Shown one piece after another: positions 1 through 12,204 of a DNA stretch of 64,000 bases. The stretch is from NCBI GenBank assembly GCA_905250075.1, contig CAJNOP010000012.1:806001-870000 (forward strand), written 5' to 3'. This DNA is from Rotaria sp. Silwood1 (lineage: Eukaryota > Rotifera > Eurotatoria > Philodinida > Philodinidae). The stretch's first letter is position 1. Each line of letters begins with the position of its first letter. A model generated the notes under the pieces. The model ran no database searches. It was not told where the DNA came from and saw only the letters and a program-made list of their open reading frames with translations. The position numbers were made by a program, and so were the translations under genes.

Positions 1-1
1 A

Positions 2-169
2 CCCATGTGCCACAGGCAAAATGAAAAAAATCTTCGCACGGTTCGACAGTTTCATCAATACTTTCAATTAGATAGTTGGCTAGAAATTAGACGATCATAT
101 TTGATTGATTTTCTTACAAAAAGATATATACCTGCTTTGACACAATACGGAGTCAGGCATATATCTTAA
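2..169 (+). CDS. Possible 3' end of a protein-coding gene (partial, unidentified)
   Basis: Frame 2 is open from the window edge to a TAA at 167-169, giving 55 residues with a mix of charged, aromatic and aliphatic positions, including WLEIRRSYLIDFLTKRYIP. Composition and third-position choice look more like a real C terminus than the surrounding DNA. No start or upstream splice site can be judged because the window begins here. I do not recognise the family. It could also be a chance open frame in a short stretch. Confidence 0.35.
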   Translation, partial: PMCHRQNEKNLRTVRQFHQYFQLDSWLEIRRSYLIDFLTKRYIPALTQYGVRHIS

Positions 170-3100
170 ACGAACAAAATCATACAAGCATAAGATTTCA
201 TTTTAAGAAAAAAAAAGGAATAATACCGTTTGTAGTTGTTGTGGATGGTAGAGCTCTTTCTACCGTTGCTGTTGTTTTTCTGGCCTTTTCGATACCATAA
301 AGTGTGCTGACCACAACTGTAGTAATGGCGAAAATTCCAACGAGAAACCCGAGGAGTCTGGTAGGTGTCATAAAGCGAAATGCAGTATTCGATAGCCAAC
401 TATAATACGATAAATTTAACTTGCACTGTTGTCAGGCAACAAAGAGATTTTTTGAGAATGAGAACTACCATAGTGAAAATAGCTTTGACAGTGTAACCTT
501 TTTTTGTATCCTTTAGGTAATTTTTCGTGAAGGACTAATGCCACTCACTAGCCATACGCCGGCATGCTCCTCTGTTTTTATGCTCGCAACGACTCTTTAT
601 TTAGTTAGTGCATCAGAATAAGAATAATACTCATACATACCTTCTTGTTTCCGAGAGAAACGTGTCTGTCATCTTCAAGATTTAATACTGTTCACGTATG
701 TCAACTTGTTTGAAGAATTTCACCTAAAGACAGATTAGACGTTATTTCAAAATTTTCATAGAAACTCAATTAACTGCTAGCATAGGAGATATTGGAGATA
801 TAGTATATGAGTGTTACTATGTGTATTCGTGCAATATTTTCAATATCTTCTATGTTGGTACTTAATTCAGTTTCCAGAGATAACTGCAGAAGACATCATG
901 TGTAAAGACACGAAAACAGTCAAAAGCCATCTTAGGACACGCTAAAATACTGTACAGACGGCTTTTTTCGAATAATTTAGAAAAATGAACAGAGAACGAT
1001 GCAAAACTTCTCTCGATAAAATCGGCTGTTTCGTCATGTCGCACTAGCAGAAGGGTATTATTCTTGCGAGAAACATATGGGTCCTCTCGTCCACAACACA
1101 GAAGTACCTCAATGAATTAAGAACTACTTTCAAACAAAGAATGAATGAGATCGCAAAAGACTATTAATAGTTGAATTGATCAAGATTTCTAAATATGCGA
1201 AAGATATTTTCGAACAGAAGCAACATTCAAAAGCCTGACCTCTTGTAATATTATAACGACAAAATGGGAAAATGTGAGACCTGCCTGCACTACTAAGTTG
1301 TTGTAACAAGTTGAAGCTTTTGAGAGTAGATAGATGGCTGATTGGATTCGATTTAAGAGACACACCACTTGTACACTTATTTCAGTTCAATGCTTAATAG
1401 TGTTTACCGATACATCGATGTATTAGTAAAATATCGGAACAACAGCACAAATAAACAAGAAACCAAAGTTCATTTTGTTCTAGCCATCAAAGATGCGGAT
1501 ATGGTGTGAATCTTGGTCAGTGTTATCGATTCAAACACATCTACACTCGCCCCATATCTTACGATTAAAAACCAAATCGACCATTGATCGTGGTCAAAAT
1601 AGAAACAAGTGAACTCTCTCGGTAAAAATATATTCATGCAATCACTTCATGTCTAATATTTGCAACATGTATGCCTTTTTCTTTTCATTATGTCTACATA
1701 ACTTAGGAACGGCAGGTAGAATGATGCCGTCTGTATCTAGTTGTCAAAATATTTTCAAATATACTCACACATGCATATCTTTCATATTTTTCCTGATTTT
1801 CCCGATCGATATTTCCAATTACCTCTCGTAGGACTATTAGATAAGAACGGTAGACTCATCGAAAATAGAATAACGGTATGCATTTGATATGCGATGAGTA
1901 AAACTAATGTTTGTCATTAATATCCTAAGATTGATTCGTCTTTCGTACGCAGATAAAAACAAGGCATGGAATTCTACAAATGGAAAGAATATCCATCTTG
2001 CAGTTATCAACCAGCTTGAGTTCTGTTAAAAATAATAGTATGTAAAGGAGAAAAGTTTTCGAAATTTATTCAATGCTCCAAACAGGACAATTGGATATGT
2101 AGGAGAAGAGTGCGAGACAGCTGGATACGTGCATAGTAAAAAAAATATTGGTAGATTTGAACTCAGTTCCGAATAACTTCTTAAGTAAAAGAGACATATG
2201 ACGAAAAAACATCCACTACTAATAATGTATAGGATGTCCCTCTCTACTGTCGTAGAAGAATTTAGAACCTATTGTTATTACCTGGAAATGGCACGAGTAT
2301 GAATAAAATTAAAGTTTCTATACTCAAACAAAAACGATTTGCGAAATTTTTAACGAGTTACTTGATGTATACTGCGATTATGGAGTAGATAAATGTCGAA
2401 AATTCAAGCCAACAAGGGACCCTCTCAATATCATAGGTAGGAGTAACATTTTACTTCTACATCACTAATCCATATGGTGATCACTATGTACTAGTGAATA
2501 TCAAAGCAGTCTATTTGCTTTGTTTTATATGATTTACGTGAGCCTTGCGCAAATATAATACAACTCGTCAAAGATATTGTTGCTTATTGTCAATGAAATT
2601 AAGTCTTTAGAAAAAGTTATTTTTTCATTAATAATTCGTCAATAAAATGAATGAATTTCAATCATGTAAGAAAACTAAATATAGTTTAAATACTAAACTA
2701 TCACAATTTTAGTTTGAGTTACTTCTTGTGTTGTCTTTCTTGACAGGTATAAATAAAACAACCTAGATAAGAATATTTCTATTGATGTATCGTGTTTGAA
2801 GTGATATTTTATACGTATGAAGGCTTTTGTGATATTAGTATAGTTCTAAAACAATGTGGGTTTGTATGTATTTCATGCTGAACTTTAATGTGCACGTGCT
2901 TTCTGTCATCGGTGCTATGGATCATATTAGGATAATACTCGAATGCTAGTTTTTTTTATGATAGTGAATATTGAGAGGTGAAAGCTTTTGTCGCTTGTAC
3001 TTTATGTACAGCTTATAGGCTACAAAAAAATTAATTCTTCAATTTCTAGCTATAGTAGAGAGGCTAGAATTCGAATAATATCCTAATATAATTCACAGAG

Positions 3101-3283
3101 TCAGTAGTAGAAAACATTTGAACATCATAGTTCAGTATTAAACGCATAGATACTTAATATCTCGTCAAAAGGATATGCTAGTTTGAGTAAGGTTTCCATA
3201 CATGTACACTATCACTTCAAACATAATACATCACCTAGAAATGTTCTCATAAATGCAATGTTGCGAGACTACAAAGTGTTAGT
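170..3283. other. Intergenic stretch, no gene seen
   Basis: About 3.1 kb of A+T-rich DNA. The short open frames here have no family signature, no rotifer-like codon bias and no splice-linked partners. No RNA gene or tandem array was recognised. Confidence 0.5.
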
Positions 3284-4250
3284 TCCCATTTCACGAGGGA
3301 ACATTCCCAGGTGCACATTCACTTTTGCGTAGAGACTATGCACATCTGAGAGATCTTGATGAGTTATGACTATGATTAAAAAAAGCTCGTGCCCATGACC
3401 TATTTCCGAGGAGATCGAACGTTTTTAGTTTTATAGCTGGGTATTCTCATGAAGTCTCAATTACGTTGTACAAAACTCATCTCTGATTTCGATGAAGCTT
3501 TCTGCGATTATACAGCTTTTTATTCTCAGCATTTTAATGTAAAATAGTTTCTCGAAACGCTTTTGTTTTGAAGGAGATGCACTCAGAACCCATGTGATGA
3601 AAACCGAGCAAAAACCGGCGGTTAACCGCGGTTTTACTGGTCCGGTTACCAGCTCATTGGCATAGAAAAACCGCGGTTTTTTCCGGTTAACCGCGGTAAA
3701 TCGCTGCTTTTTTTTTCGGGTTTACCGCGATAAACTGATGGTTTTTCTCGCTTTACCGGCTCCTTACCGATTAACCGGTTTTTTTAATGGTGAACCGCGG
3801 TAAACCGGCGGTTTTTGCCGATAAACCGCGGTTTACCGCTAAAACTGATCCGATTTTTGTGACATACGAATACTATGAGCAGTACAAACTCAAAAAACGC
3901 GGCAAAAAATTGTCTTCAGGATTTTTGAGTTTGTATTGCTCATAGTATTCTGAGTGCATCTCCTTCAAAACAAAAGCGCTTCGAGAAACTATTTTGCATT
4001 AAAGTGCTGAGAATAAAAATCTCTATAAACGTAGAAAAGTTCATCGAAATCAAAGATGAGTTTTGTACAACGTAATTGAGACTTCATGAGAATACCCAAC
4101 TATAAAACTAAAAACGTTCGATCTCCTCAGAAATAGGCCATGTGGGCACGAGCTTTTTTTTAATCATAGTCACAATTCATCAAGATCTCTCAGATGTACA
4201 CAGTCTTGACTCAAAAGTAAATGTGCACCTGGAAATTTTTCCTCATGAGT
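3284..4250. mobile_element. Long fold-back (palindromic) element with a nested insertion
   Basis: The stretch before about 3588 returns as its reverse complement after about 3947. For example GAAGGAGATGCACTCAGAA near 3570 pairs with TTCTGAGTGCATCTCCTTC near 3947, and AGGTGCACATTCACTTTTG near 3309 pairs with its diverged complement near 4215. Arms are about 300 bp with scattered mismatches. The inner part of the palindrome continues at 3871-3896 and about 3920-3946 around a short loop. The left arm is interrupted by a separate insert (3589-3867). No coding capacity is visible, so this resembles a non-autonomous long-TIR or fold-back element. Outer limits are good to about 15 bp. Confidence 0.7.
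3589..3867. mobile_element. Nested 279-bp element rich in AACCGCGGTTT palindromes
   Basis: This insert splits the left arm of the surrounding palindrome. The arm stops at GAA (3586-3588) and resumes after a second GAA (3868-3870), which fits a 3-bp target duplication. Its ends are imperfect inverted repeats (CATGTGATGAAAACCG against TATGTCACAAAAATCGG reversed). The interior repeats CCGCGGTTT, ACCGGT and TTAACCGCGG units many times, making it much more G+C-rich than its surroundings. A 3-bp duplication is typical of PIF/Harbinger or CACTA elements, but the superfamily is not certain. Confidence 0.6.
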
Positions 4251-4437
4251 ATTGCTCTGTATACGTTTAAATGATAAAATAAGAGTTTTCATTGATTGAA
4301 ATGGATATATCGACTCTGTATTATATACCAAGTGTTGGTGAAAAAAATATCCACAACTAAATCGAAAAAAAGTTAACTTTGTTGGTACACATCAACATAT
4401 ATCCAAAAGACTTTCTTGATCCAAAAATAAATTAAGC

Positions 4438-5425
4438 CTCTTCATGCTGGCTTCCCACTCCGCCTCTTTTTCCTCTATTTTTTCTGAACCTCCTCCTTTC
4501 CGCCTCTTTTTGGATATAAATCCTCTTTTTCCTCTTTTTTTGGAAAAACCTAGGTTTTTAAGGGTAATAACCGATAATGTCGATCGATTTGCATGAATCG
4601 ATATGCTTCGAACCAATAAGGTGAATAACAAGGTTGAAAATTATCCTTCAGGACGCATTATAATAATTAAATGTGCATTAATTCCAATCCAAAAGATTTT
4701 TTAGTAAGATTTTTTGGCATGAACTTTGATCGAATAAGTTAAAACCAATATTTATTGAGGTTGAAATTTGGAAATATTAAAATAAGTTGCGATAGAGTTA
4801 TTTACGTGCAAATATAAAACTTTGAAAATTAGATATTTGAGCTCATTGAAATAGTTTTTTCTAACAGATGTCCGTAAAGCTTGAGCGAAACATCAAGACA
4901 GCTTCCATTATGAACTTAAACATGGAGTTCGATAATTGAAACTCAAGATTTGGACTCCGAAACTGCTGAATATGCCGTCAAAGTGACTACATTTGCCTGG
5001 ATGAGGAAATCGTTTACAAGACAGCCGGTTGTTACGAAAAACAAAACCCAATTTTAGCTAATAAATCTCTAAAACTTTCTCCAGAGGCAGAGCTCTTCGC
5101 AAATTTTCTTTTTCTTTTTTTGCAGTTTTTTTGTAGCTCTTTTTTCTGAGCTGGATAGAAAAAGCATGATTGCAACAAATGTCAACAACTGAAAATCGCT
5201 TTCATCTTTCGGGTTTTTTTCAGTCTGTATTGAATTCAGATTAGCGATGCTGCAGTCTGTCAACCTTTGAGGCTCGCGAGAGTCTTTGTTCGCATTTTAC
5301 AAGCTGAAAAAATGCGCCTCTTTTTTCCTCTTTTTTTATTAAAAATCCTCTTTTCTCTGACAACGAAATTCCTCTTTTTTCCTCTTTTTCGACGAGCTGT
5401 CGGTGGGATGCCAGCTCTTCATGCT
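4438..5425. mobile_element. TIR element of about 970 bp with 11-bp duplicated flanks
   Basis: The 11-mer CTCTTCATGCT occurs at 4438-4448 and again at 5415-5425. Just inside lie inverted ends: GCTGGCTTCCCAC on the left (4446-4458) and GTGGGATGCCAGC on the right (5403-5415), matching at 12 of 13 positions when reversed. Flank and terminus overlap, so the true duplication is probably 8 bp, as expected for hAT elements. Both sub-ends carry CCTCTTTTT-type pyrimidine runs on the plus strand (about 4460-4550 and 5310-5395). No transposase is visible, so it is non-autonomous. Confidence 0.6.
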
Positions 5426-8099
5426 CAAATTTTTCCTACAATATACACACAAACAGTATATATTCACACTAATAAAAGACATGTCGTATTTTGTAACATG
5501 AGGTGCTCGTTTTGATACATTTCTTCTGGCGGCCTTGCAAAATATTCTGACAACATAGTTCGAATTTACATTTCGGTACGTCGAATATTTGTTTGTGGGA
5601 AATCGAATTACTAATTTTTCAATTTAATATAAATTATTAACGCCTACTCTTGAAGTACAAGATGATAAAGTTTGAAGATCCAGTTGCTTCGAGTCCATTT
5701 TATCGCAATCAGCTCACTTTGAGAAGATCTAATATCGGTCATTTATCGATCTTTCTACATATTCTTCACTAAATGTTTAATCGGAAAGTAATATTGCAAA
5801 AAAGATGTACGAAAACATATAAGTCTAGTAGAGCTTCGTTGCCTTGTTTATATGCCGCTGCGTGCGCGAAACGCTATCGTAAACAAATAATTAGCGGATA
5901 TATCAGGACACATTTTCATGTTGAAGTCTGTGACACATTTTATTTGAATGTATAGGTTGCGCACGATGCGAGAAATCAAATTTATCTCGAATAGAAAATA
6001 TATTATAGTGTAGCATTTATTTTTTCGAGATGAGAATCATTGCAAGAATCGCTATTATTTGTATCCCTCCAATGCTTTCTTAGGGTGCTCGTATATGGCG
6101 CGTGCTCGGCTAAGATCAGGGTATGAGCGTGATTGTTTATTGTTCATCCATCCACACCACGGAAAGAATGTAATGTAATGAACAGTGTTGAATGGATTTT
6201 TAATGCATTTTGATTGATTTCAACTCATTAACACGATTCAAAAATACAGATGGATGATGACAAAAAGTTCTTCATGAGATGCACTCATATAGAAACAAAG
6301 AAAGGAGAAAAGAAAAATGCGATATTACTTTTCTTCAGTAGTCCTATCTTTAGATATTTTATCATCCCATTTTTTTAAGCATCGTACAGACACGAACGGA
6401 CGAAAAAAATTAATGACACTAATAATAAAAATTGCTTTTGTTTGGTTTTGATTCGTTGATTCCCTCGTTGTTTCGCTGTTAATGAACATTTTTTTGTTGA
6501 TCTCTCTTGATGTCATTGTTGCATCTTTAGAAGAAACTCAAAAAAATCATGCAATCTATGTTATGGCCAATGTTTGGTATTTGTGGAACGAATTTCTTTG
6601 TTTGAACAAAGACATCAAGCATGCAATGCAATGATGATGTTTTGTTTTTGTTATTTTTGAATGAAGAAAGAAAGATTCATGGCTTTAACATCTCCACCAG
6701 TTTTTAGGTTAACAAATAACAGCGATTCCTTTCATTATTTGTGAATTGTATGCGAACATATATGACACTTTCACATGAATACAAGCGAAAAATAGTTATC
6801 AATAAATGCATGCATCCTGATATGTTTCCCATTCACATCCGTTTGTAATAAAAATAGATCTAGTAATTAATATTTGTATAAAACACGAGTTTTTCTCGTT
6901 GTCATTGTGACACACATTTAAATGGTATGAGTTTTAAATATGAACAAATAAAATTTGAATAATATTTCTATATGAATCGTACAAATTAATGAAAGCAGCA
7001 CGGTTATTTTAGCACAAGAAAATAAAATGTCTTTTTATTATACATATAGTTCGAATGAGTATTTTTTTTTTTCTTGTTTTTATAATTTTCTATAAAAAGT
7101 TTCGAGATGCAAGTGTGGATGAAAAAATTCTCTTCGTATCGCATCCTCAGGCATAATCTTTTCTGAAGGGTGAGCACCGCACGTCTCTATCTTGCTCCTG
7201 TCGAAAGTTACTCAGAAAGCACTGACTTGCGTCATATATAGTATACATTTTAACTAAAGTATAACATAATTCAATGTCACTATAAAGTCCAAACATTATT
7301 TTTATTTTTTTTTTATTTAACATAGTTTACAATGAATAAAAATTGATATGCAGCATTGAAACATATAGTTCTTATGTAACTAAAAGAGAGAAAACGATGC
7401 TGGTGAACTAGATGGTTCTAGTTTTCAGTATCTAAACAAGGGCAAAAGAATAAATTAAAATGAATTAATAAAAACAAATATATTACTTTATAATAATTTG
7501 GCTTAAATGAACCAGCTTCATGAATATCTAAATATTTGCATTTTTCATCAGTTATAATTGCATTAGATGAGTATCAAATGTGGATAAGTGTAGATTAGTT
7601 ACAGATGCATCTAAAGAATCATACTTGTGTTCCTGCTGTGATCATGTAAACAAAGCATCAAGGTTTCACGTCAAAAATCAATAGCCACATAACACGATCA
7701 ACATTTATTTGAACATGTTCAATTTGTTAATCACTTGCTAATGGATGACATAAAAAACACTATTAGCAAAGAAAAAAAGACTTATTCATATTTATAAAAA
7801 AGGATACATAGAAAAAGTTAATTTCTGAATTTTAATATTCCATAATACAAATAACAATGTTCCATCTTTCATTTCATCTAATACTTCTGTTGCTATCATT
7901 TACTCCCAGATATTGTAAAACTAATATCAATTTGATTAATAGGACGTATCGTGCTCGCAATACACTACATGTATTAGATCGAGTTCTGTTGCAAAAACAA
8001 AACAACCTATACTATGTCAAGCTAAACAACATCCTTTATCAATGTTACCTAAAACAATCGAATGAAATTCATACTTAAAATATAAATAGATTCTGAATC
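5426..8099. other. Intergenic stretch, no confident gene
   Basis: A+T-rich DNA with homopolymer runs. An open frame at 7857-8078 (+) begins with a hydrophobic leader-like stretch but has no family match, paralogue or splice partner. I see no convincing gene or structured repeat. Confidence 0.45.
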
Positions 8100-9560
8100 G
8101 TTGAATTTTCACGCATTGTATTTTACATTTTAATACAGTAGAAATTGCGCCGACGATCCATATATTCTTTTACTTGATGCTTCACGTATTTCAATAATAT
8201 AATGCATAGTTTTTGATGAAGCTACACGTAAATTGGCTATTAATGTATCCTATGCTATTGTTACTGTTTCCGGCGTATCTAGTGGTTCAATAAGTGTATT
8301 TAAATAATAAATGAATAAGATAAGCTTTATTGTAAAATCTGGTCGTGCGTATATATATTTTTTTGATGCACCAATTTTTTTTCTAACTCATTTCATGAAT
8401 TTTGTTTGGAATCCCATACTTTAAATCTATAAACTGATACTACATCAGCATTATCTTGCTATGATGGTGTAGCTGGCAATCATATTAAAATTATTGATTG
8501 ATCCTTTAACTTTTTCGATTCCAGTATCACATAATTTTGTTAATGAAACTAAATAAAATAGATTTTCTTTTGTGTTAAAACCTTTAACACAAAAAAATCT
8601 CTTCCTACTATCTTTGGCATCATATTTCATACATAGGTATTTTACAACATCTTTCTTTTAACTATGTTGTACTTTTTACATCACCTCTTTCAATAATATA
8701 AGTACCTCCTGTTGGATCCAATTGTATACGTACTATTTATCTTATAATAGTTTTAATGACAAGAATCTAATTCAACCCATTCACTTTAAAGGTCATCTTC
8801 ATTTTTAAGGCACGAACAAGAAAAAAATAATTTGTACTTAAAGTTAATTCTTTTATAAGAAAATTATATTGAGTTGATGAAACGTTTTTGTTTTACTATA
8901 ATCCAATTACTTTTAAGAAGATCACAACATTCGATAATATAAAATGAAGTTTCACTTGAACTCCTGGATAATGATGGTCATTATGATAGAAGTATTGATG
9001 TTTAAACTATAGTTACTATTTGTAATGACTTACAAGGTATAAATGAGAGTTCTAAAGAAACAAAAGAAGAAGGAAATATCATTTTATTTAATTAATACTT
9101 TAACAAAAATGAATCTATTGAGTTGATTATTTGTTGCAAATTATTTAAATTACTATTTTGTTTTTCTGGTTTAACTGCTTTTGTTGCTTTGTATTCAAAA
9201 GAGTTTGCTACTTTACTACAAAAATGATAATTGACACTTTAATTTTATTTTGTTATTCGAGAAAACTTGCTATTTTTGCTAGCTTAATCCATACTTGTAC
9301 ATATTCATTATTTTTATCTTTTTCTTTTTATCATATATTTCTAAGAAATATTCTATTAATGGACTGTTCACATCATTGCCAGACGTTTCCTATTGTGATG
9401 TTGTTGGTTAATCTGTTCTAGTTATATCATTAAATTTAGTTGGTAGTCCATGTACATCAATATTACGTTTTCATTTAACTGGTTATTTTAATTTTAAGGA
9501 TTGACATTCAGAATTGTTTAGAAAGTAGTTCTATTACATAAGAACCTTCAACACAGTTTG
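8100..9560 (-). pseudogene. Decayed coding relic of unidentified family
   Basis: Reading the minus strand, several frames give protein-like blocks that follow one another but are broken by stops and shifts. Blocks in order from about 9.5 kb downward include SGNDVNSPLIEYFLEIYD, YHNDHHYPGVQVKLHFILS, ECCDLLKSNWIIVKQKRF, VRIQLDPTGGTYIIERGDVK, NLFYLVSLTKLCDTGIEKV, ADVVSVYRFKVWDSKQNS and DTLIANLRVASSKTMHYIIE. Spacing and codon choice (A/T third positions, CGT/GAT/CAT) match the intact genes of the window. At least six in-frame stops or shifts are needed, so it is inactive as it stands. I cannot name the family; a decayed host gene or a transposon protein are both possible. Confidence 0.45.
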
Positions 9561-12204
9561 TTTTAATTAGAACTCATGACGAATAGATCAATTTACAAAC
9601 CAATGTTCGGAATGTCATACAAAACAATCAAAAGTGTTAAAACAAGCGCAAATGTTTTGATAATTATTCGAAAAGAGAACCAGTTTTTGTTTGATATTGA
9701 AACGTCTATAGACGCATTTTAGACAGGTATGCTCACTTAAATGTGTTTAGGTGTGTTTGATTAATTTCAACAAAAAAGCGTGGCTGAATACGATCATTCG
9801 TTGGAACCTGTTTTAACACACGCTGTTCGGTACACAAAATGAAGATGTTCATACCTTCAATGTATTTAGATGTGTTTGCCTATCTCGACGCATTTCGATG
9901 CATCTATAAACTGCGTTTGAACACATCTCTTTATTAGTTTCATCGTAAATTTGAAAAAGATTACGGCTAGTTTATCTTCAACGTCTTTTTTTTATCTTCA
10001 CCAAAACTATTCAATACCATCTTTGAACGTGTTCTAACAGTTCGACACTGAAAATAAAATATATTTTATTGTGAATGACTCTCACTTGAGTATATAATGC
10101 AGTACAGGACTTATTACAGAATTGAAAGTTTTACTTATTTATCTAACTCAAGAATGAATAATGTTGATCGAAATTCTTATATTATTAAACCAACTGAACA
10201 ACACTGCTTCAATATATTATTTGCAAGAGTAGTATAAAATACGTCAGATATGCTATTAAAATAGAAATTTTATGTTGAAAAAATTATTTTACTCGTCTTC
10301 TATGTATTTACCAATCAAAGGTATACGTTCTTATACGATCTCATTCACGTATTGAAGAAGATAAAAGTTATTTTAACAGTGTAATTTGTAGAGAATCTCT
10401 TTTCGTACAAAACTATTGTATTTGAAATCAAAATAGATTATATCACCTATATTATATAAGTTCGTTACACTAGGAATATCTGGAGTTAAAAGCTTATCGT
10501 AGTTCTACGTTATGTAAATAATGGATGAAATTTAGAACAATGTACTATGTTAAGTTTGGTTGGATAGATTCTTGTTTAGTGAGATACATATCCACTTTGT
10601 TGCTGGGACTACAATAAGCTGTTGTTATTTTTGCTATTTATAGTGTAACAAAGGTAAAGACCTTAAAATAAATAATCTGTTTTGATTTCAAATAATTATA
10701 AGAGTTTGGTACGAAAAAAGAGTTCCTACAAATCCACGTAAATAAGCCAACATAAGATCGTTTATCTGTGTCTTTCTGTCTCTCTGTTTTCGAACTCATC
10801 GTAACAGAAAACGATCACTTTCGATACGTATGTCTGGAAGGTGAAAGAAGAAAATTCGCAAAAGACTAGACAAAGGCGGTGCGAAGCGATCTCAATGTTC
10901 AGCAATGAAATTTCGATTAAGATTATAACGAAAAACGATTTCACCTAAGATTGATTCTGTCTTGTCGAAATTTTTCATTGTTTCTGATCAAAACTAGAGG
11001 CTAAATCGTCAAAATTACTGTTTTACGAAACTTATTAAAGATGTATGAAAACTCATATTGAAAATTCAAAGCTCTTTGTATCATCTCGAGATATGGATCT
11101 CCCTGACATAGTTTGAATGAATTTCTAGCGACTCATCGTTTTCTAGAAAAGTTGTAGCAACAAACACGCACAGTATGGAGATCGAATGCGTATGCGACCG
11201 GGTATAAAAATGTTGTACTTCTCACCAGATTAAATAGGCGAGAGGAAGAATAGATCAACTTTTGATCGAAGATATTTTTTGAGAAAACATAGTTTATTCG
11301 ATGCAGCTCTTTATACTAATTCGAAATATCGTATCTTGTTAGTCCATGGTTAAACTTTTTCAAGTTAAAATTTCACAAGATCATTCTATTTTTGTGAAAA
11401 AAGTGGCTTCCCTCGAGAGTGTTAAGACAAAATTAAAAGGATACGTTGCTTTTTTCCTACTGATCTGATGGTTCGAAACCGGCATGAAAAACAGTTTGAG
11501 CTCGTAGAAAAAAATAAGAAAATGCTGAATTCGAATAAAACAGTTTCAGCCAAGTAGAGCAATCTTTGGTGTTCAAAAGAAATGGTTTCTTTTCTTTTTT
11601 TTGCTAGAATGTTTCGTTTCTTCTTTTTTTCTTATTAGCTTAAGACACGGTCTAAAAAATGTAAAAATATATTAAAGAGTTTGTCAATATTGTAACTACT
11701 ATTTTGACATAACCTAATGAACCAACAAAATGAAACAATAAATCTTTCATGAATCACAAAATAATTAATTCCATATGAAAAAAAATCTTTGCTAAAGTTT
11801 GTGGTTAATATCATGTATGTATAAATAAATTTTACAGCATTATTAAATTTTTCTCTCCGCTGAAATGTACTGAATGATTTCTAATCAAAATGACTACGAT
11901 TTAAATAAGTCTATGTGTACTAGCTGTATGATAATAGAAATGAATATGCACTCAAAAATAAGTGACACAGATAGACATCTTTTGATTGTTTTAGCATAGA
12001 CAATGATCGCTATGATCCAGCTGATTTTCTTTTCTATTTATTTCATCATATGATGATTCACATAAAACGAATCTATATTTTGAACCCTCGATTGAATATT
12101 TTATCATGCGTCTATATAGTCGTAGACTATAAGAAGAAGAATAAGTAAAAGAAATAAACACATTTACATTTACTTAACATAGTAGATTACATTCGAGTTT
12201 ATAA
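9561..12204. other. Intergenic region upstream of the filament gene
   Basis: No gene recognised. Around 9690-9930 there are loosely similar copies of ATGTGTTTAG and GACGCATTT words, suggesting an old diverged repeat. The last 100 bases hold the presumptive 5' leader of the intermediate filament gene; no clear TATA element can be assigned in DNA of this composition. Confidence 0.4.

Noticed and set aside
7857-8078. 73-residue plus-strand open frame with a hydrophobic start
   Set aside because: No family signature, Cys pattern or splice partner; start and length are within chance for A+T-rich DNA.
11400-11500. Possible tRNA gene around GGTTCGAAACC near 11472
   Set aside because: The box B-like word has no box A at the right distance and no cloverleaf pairing.
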